A stretch of DNA of 64,000 bases from Moraxella nonliquefaciens (lineage in GTDB: Bacteria > Pseudomonadota > Gammaproteobacteria > Pseudomonadales > Moraxellaceae), in NCBI RefSeq assembly GCF_001679005.1, contig NZ_LXTW01000032.1:1-64000 (forward strand), given 5' to 3'. Both the position numbers and the translations under genes were made by a program. This document shows, piece after piece, positions 61,713 through 64,000 of this stretch (the first letter of the stretch is position 1; each line of letters begins with the position of its first letter). Under the pieces are notes generated by a model. It was not told the origin of the DNA and did no database searches. It worked only from the letters and a program-made list of their open reading frames with translations.

Positions 61713-63344
61713 TCACGCCAATATCCGCCACAGCACAAAAGCCAACGCCAGCACATGAAATATCACACCCACCCACCAAATCGGCACGGTCAGCCCAATG
61801 GCGATGAAGCTAAAAAATCCCCCCAATGCCATCTGGTCATGGCGTTTTTGGTTTAAAAAGTCGGCTCTTAGGGCTTGGATTTCTCTAAGCTGCTTGTCTT
61901 GACGAGAGCCCATCATGGCAAGCGATTGCATGCTTTGGGTAGCAAGTTTGGGCAAGTCGGTGGCAAAGAGCAAATGTTCGGGCAGTTTGTCATAAAATGT
62001 ATCCAAATGACGCACAGGGTCAAGCTGTGATTTTACCCAATCGGTCAAAATCGGTTTGGCAAGCGACCAAATGTCAAGCGCAGGATATAACTCACGCCCG
62101 AGTCCTTCAACATGAATGAGCGTTTTTAATAACAACATGAGCTGTGGCGGTATGCTCATCTGATGACGGCGAGCGATGTTTAAAATCTCAAATAATATTC
62201 CTGCAAAATCAAGCTCACTCATGGGTTTGGACACCATGGGGCTGACTGTGCGAGCCATATCAGCGATGAGTGCGTGCTTATTAGTAGATGGTGGTATCCA
62301 GCCTGCATGACTGATGATGTCCACAAGGGTGGTGTAGTTGCCATTCATGACTGACAGGAGCATGCGAGCGACGATAAGCTGGTCATCTGGGGCAAGCTGT
62401 CCCATAATCGCACAGTCTAGTCCAAGATAACGGGGCTGTGCGACCGCTTGCCCATCAGGCATGGTTTCCACAAAGATGTTACCAGGGTGCATGTCAGCAT
62501 GAAAAAAGTTATCACGAAACACCTGAGTGAAAAATATCGTCAAGCCATTTTTGGCAAGTAACGCACGGTCATAGCCTAATGCGTCAAATTTATCAGTTTG
62601 TGAGATTGGCACACCAAAAATACGCTCCGAGACCATGACCGATTTACTTGCCATATAAACTTCGGGGACATAGATGAGTGGTGAGTTTTTGAAGTTGTCT
62701 CGCATGCAAGTGGCGTTGGCAGCCTCCAAGGTCAAATCAAGCTCATTTAGCATGATTTGACGATAATCCTCCACAATGCTTATAACATTCACCGCCCGAG
62801 CTTGCATCATGCGAGCTGACAAATAACTGGCAAGCTCCCTTAATAACTCAAAATCTTCGATGATGACAGGGCGAATGTCAGGGCGGACGACTTTGACAAC
62901 CACCTCACGACCGTCAGGCAGGCAGGCTGTATGCACCTGAGCGATACTGGCCCCAGCAAGTGGCTTATCATCAAAGCGACTAAAAATCTCAGTGATGGGT
63001 TTGCCCAATCCTGTTTTGGGGTTTTCTATTTCATCTTTTAAAATCTGAACGTCAAAGGGGGCGACTTTGTCTTGTAGTAGCGATAACTGGGCGATGATGT
63101 CAGGGGGCAGCAAATCGGAGCGAGTGGATAGCAGTTGCCCAAGTTTTAAGAACAGTGTCCCCATCTCTTCTAAGGCAAGTTTGACCCCCAAAGGATTGTG
63201 TGATTTGCCAAGACTTGCTGGGTGCATTCTGATGAGTCGTGCCAGTGCATTAAGTTGTGGTACGTTAGCAATATGCGTATCTAGGCGATATTTGGCACAA
63301 ATGCGATACAGGTCAAACAGGCGATTTTTATAAGAGATGAGCAT
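61713..63344 (-). CDS. ubiB: ubiquinone biosynthesis kinase-like protein UbiB
   Basis: ADCK/UbiB-family atypical kinase needed for ubiquinone synthesis, membrane-bound by two C-terminal helices (about 500-543). KLGQLLSTRSDLLPPDIIAQ is the KxGQ motif, then ASIAQVHTACL and HADMHPGNIFVET (catalytic Asp). 543 residues, normal length. In line with the ubiE gene 131 bases upstream. Confidence 0.95.
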   Translation of the reverse strand: MLISYKNRLFDLYRICAKYRLDTHIANVPQLNALARLIRMHPASLGKSHNPLGVKLALEEMGTLFLKLGQLLSTRSDLLPPDIIAQLSLLQDKVAPFDVQILKDEIENPKTGLGKPITEIFSRFDDKPLAGASIAQVHTACLPDGREVVVKVVRPDIRPVIIEDFELLRELASYLSARMMQARAVNVISIVEDYRQIMLNELDLTLEAANATCMRDNFKNSPLIYVPEVYMASKSVMVSERIFGVPISQTDKFDALGYDRALLAKNGLTIFFTQVFRDNFFHADMHPGNIFVETMPDGQAVAQPRYLGLDCAIMGQLAPDDQLIVARMLLSVMNGNYTTLVDIISHAGWIPPSTNKHALIADMARTVSPMVSKPMSELDFAGILFEILNIARRHQMSIPPQLMLLLKTLIHVEGLGRELYPALDIWSLAKPILTDWVKSQLDPVRHLDTFYDKLPEHLLFATDLPKLATQSMQSLAMMGSRQDKQLREIQALRADFLNQKRHDQMALGGFFSFIAIGLTVPIWWVGVIFHVLALAFVLWRILA

Positions 63345-63475
63345 GGTTTTGACAAAATTGGGTTTAGATCAAAGGCAAATTTGTTGATTAAAAATGCCTT
63401 TTTAGGTGAAATGTCGGAGCGTGTGATTTTACCTATGATTTAAAATCAGTCTATAAACAATCAATCTATAAACAA

Positions 63476-64000
63476 TCAGCGAGCCTTAAAACCACGATGC
63501 ACCGCCACGATACCGCCTGTTAAATTATGATAATCACAGTTGATAAAATCCGCCTGTGTCATCATGGTTTTTAGCGTGTCTTGATCAGGGTGCATGCGAA
63601 TGCTTTCGGCAAGGTATTGATAGCTTTCACCATCTCCTGCAACTACTTTACCCATAAGTGGTAGGGCGGTGAATGAATATAAATCATAAGCTTTTGATAA
63701 CGGTTCAAACACAGGCTTGCTAAATTCTAACACCAAAAGTCTGCCACCTGGTTTTAGCACACGGTGCATGGCTTCTAGGGCTTTTTGTTTATCGGTAACG
63801 TTGCGAAGCCCAAAGCTGATGGTGACCAAATCAAATGTGTTATCGGCAAAGGGTTCTAAGGTTTCGGCATTGGCAAGTACAAAATCAACGTTATTACAGC
63901 CTGCATTGATAAGACGAGTGCGACCAACTTCTAGCATGGATTGGTTGATGTCAGATAAGACCACACGCCCCAAGCGACCAACTTTGCGACTAAATACTTT
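63476..64000 (-). CDS. ubiE: ubiquinone/menaquinone C-methyltransferase UbiE (5' end outside window)
   Basis: The frame is still open at the right edge, so only the C-terminal 174 or so codons are present. SAM-dependent C-methylation of the quinone ring. Motifs: VVLSDINQSMLEVGR, DFVLANAETLEPFADNTFDL, ISFGLRNVTDKQKALEAMHR and GGRLLVLEFSKP. The region between the stop and ubiB contains a short tandem repeat (AATCAATCTATAAAC type). Confidence 0.94.
   Translation of the reverse strand, partial: KVFSRKVGRLGRVVLSDINQSMLEVGRTRLINAGCNNVDFVLANAETLEPFADNTFDLVTISFGLRNVTDKQKALEAMHRVLKPGGRLLVLEFSKPVFEPLSKAYDLYSFTALPLMGKVVAGDGESYQYLAESIRMHPDQDTLKTMMTQADFINCDYHNLTGGIVAVHRGFKAR

Noticed and set aside
63440..63479. 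Tandem AATCAATCTATAAAC-type repeat next to ubiE
   Set aside because: Only about two imperfect copies, outside any coding start; too short for a supported functional claim.

Overview
The window looks like a Moraxellaceae chromosome, most probably Moraxella. I base this on the AT-rich but not extreme base use, the recognisable housekeeping proteins (GlyQ/GlyS, long AceA, GlcB, ClpB, PurM, PilZ, BamD/ComL, UbiB/UbiE) and the Rhs and integrative-element types. I ran no database search, so the genus is an inference.

Bases 1-6300 are the 3' end of an Rhs polymorphic-toxin locus. A frameshifted Rhs core ends in a C-terminal toxin tip. It is followed by serially displaced homologous tips (2663-2977, 3297-3611), each with its own very small hydrophobic membrane protein as candidate immunity partner, then a second, promoterless Rhs core remnant (4254-5721) with an unrelated tip and partner. 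Bases 6420-7221 hold a dead transposase and a long hairpin.

Bases 7347-7432 are tRNA-Leu(CAA). The last 17 bases of this gene plus its terminator are duplicated at 13986-14033, so 7416-14033 is a decayed integrative element in a tRNA gene. It carries an integrase remnant, a frameshifted SSB, a TGGTGTAAA repeat array, DUF1778/GNAT and RelB/YafQ-type toxin-antitoxin genes, AlpA-like and HTH proteins, several broken phage-type genes, and an intact Fic protein with a repeated palindromic operator.

From 14183 the window is mostly core genome: glyQS, glyA(-), a CitMHS transporter, ubiC(-), the glyoxylate shunt pair aceA/glcB, nagZ(-), ctp, ndk, and a three-gene ABC importer (-) whose binding-protein gene carries two compensating frameshifts. 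Next is a Fur-box-preceded TonB receptor followed by an SbmA/YddA-like ABC protein. Bases 36705-41663 are a seven-gene minus-strand set encoding a Ras-like GTPase, a roadblock/LC7 protein, a PAS protein, a cytoplasmic PhnD-like binding protein and three unknown proteins. This looks like a signalling or polarity module.

The rest holds an AhpD-like protein(-), clpB, a CAT-anticodon tRNA(-), purM and purN separated by a VapBC-like pair with a broken toxin, purB(-), an L,D-transpeptidase homologue with its catalytic residues replaced(-), a beta-barrel protein(-), Smr(-), DedA(-), apt(-), pilZ(-), bamD(-), rluD-pgeF-bestrophin(+), a 581-aa unknown protein broken at a C9 tract (probable phase variation)(-), a DUF1315 protein, ubiB(-) and the start-truncated ubiE(-).

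The most unusual points are the Rhs tip/immunity array, the GTPase/roadblock module, the C9-tract gene and the catalytically altered L,D-transpeptidase.
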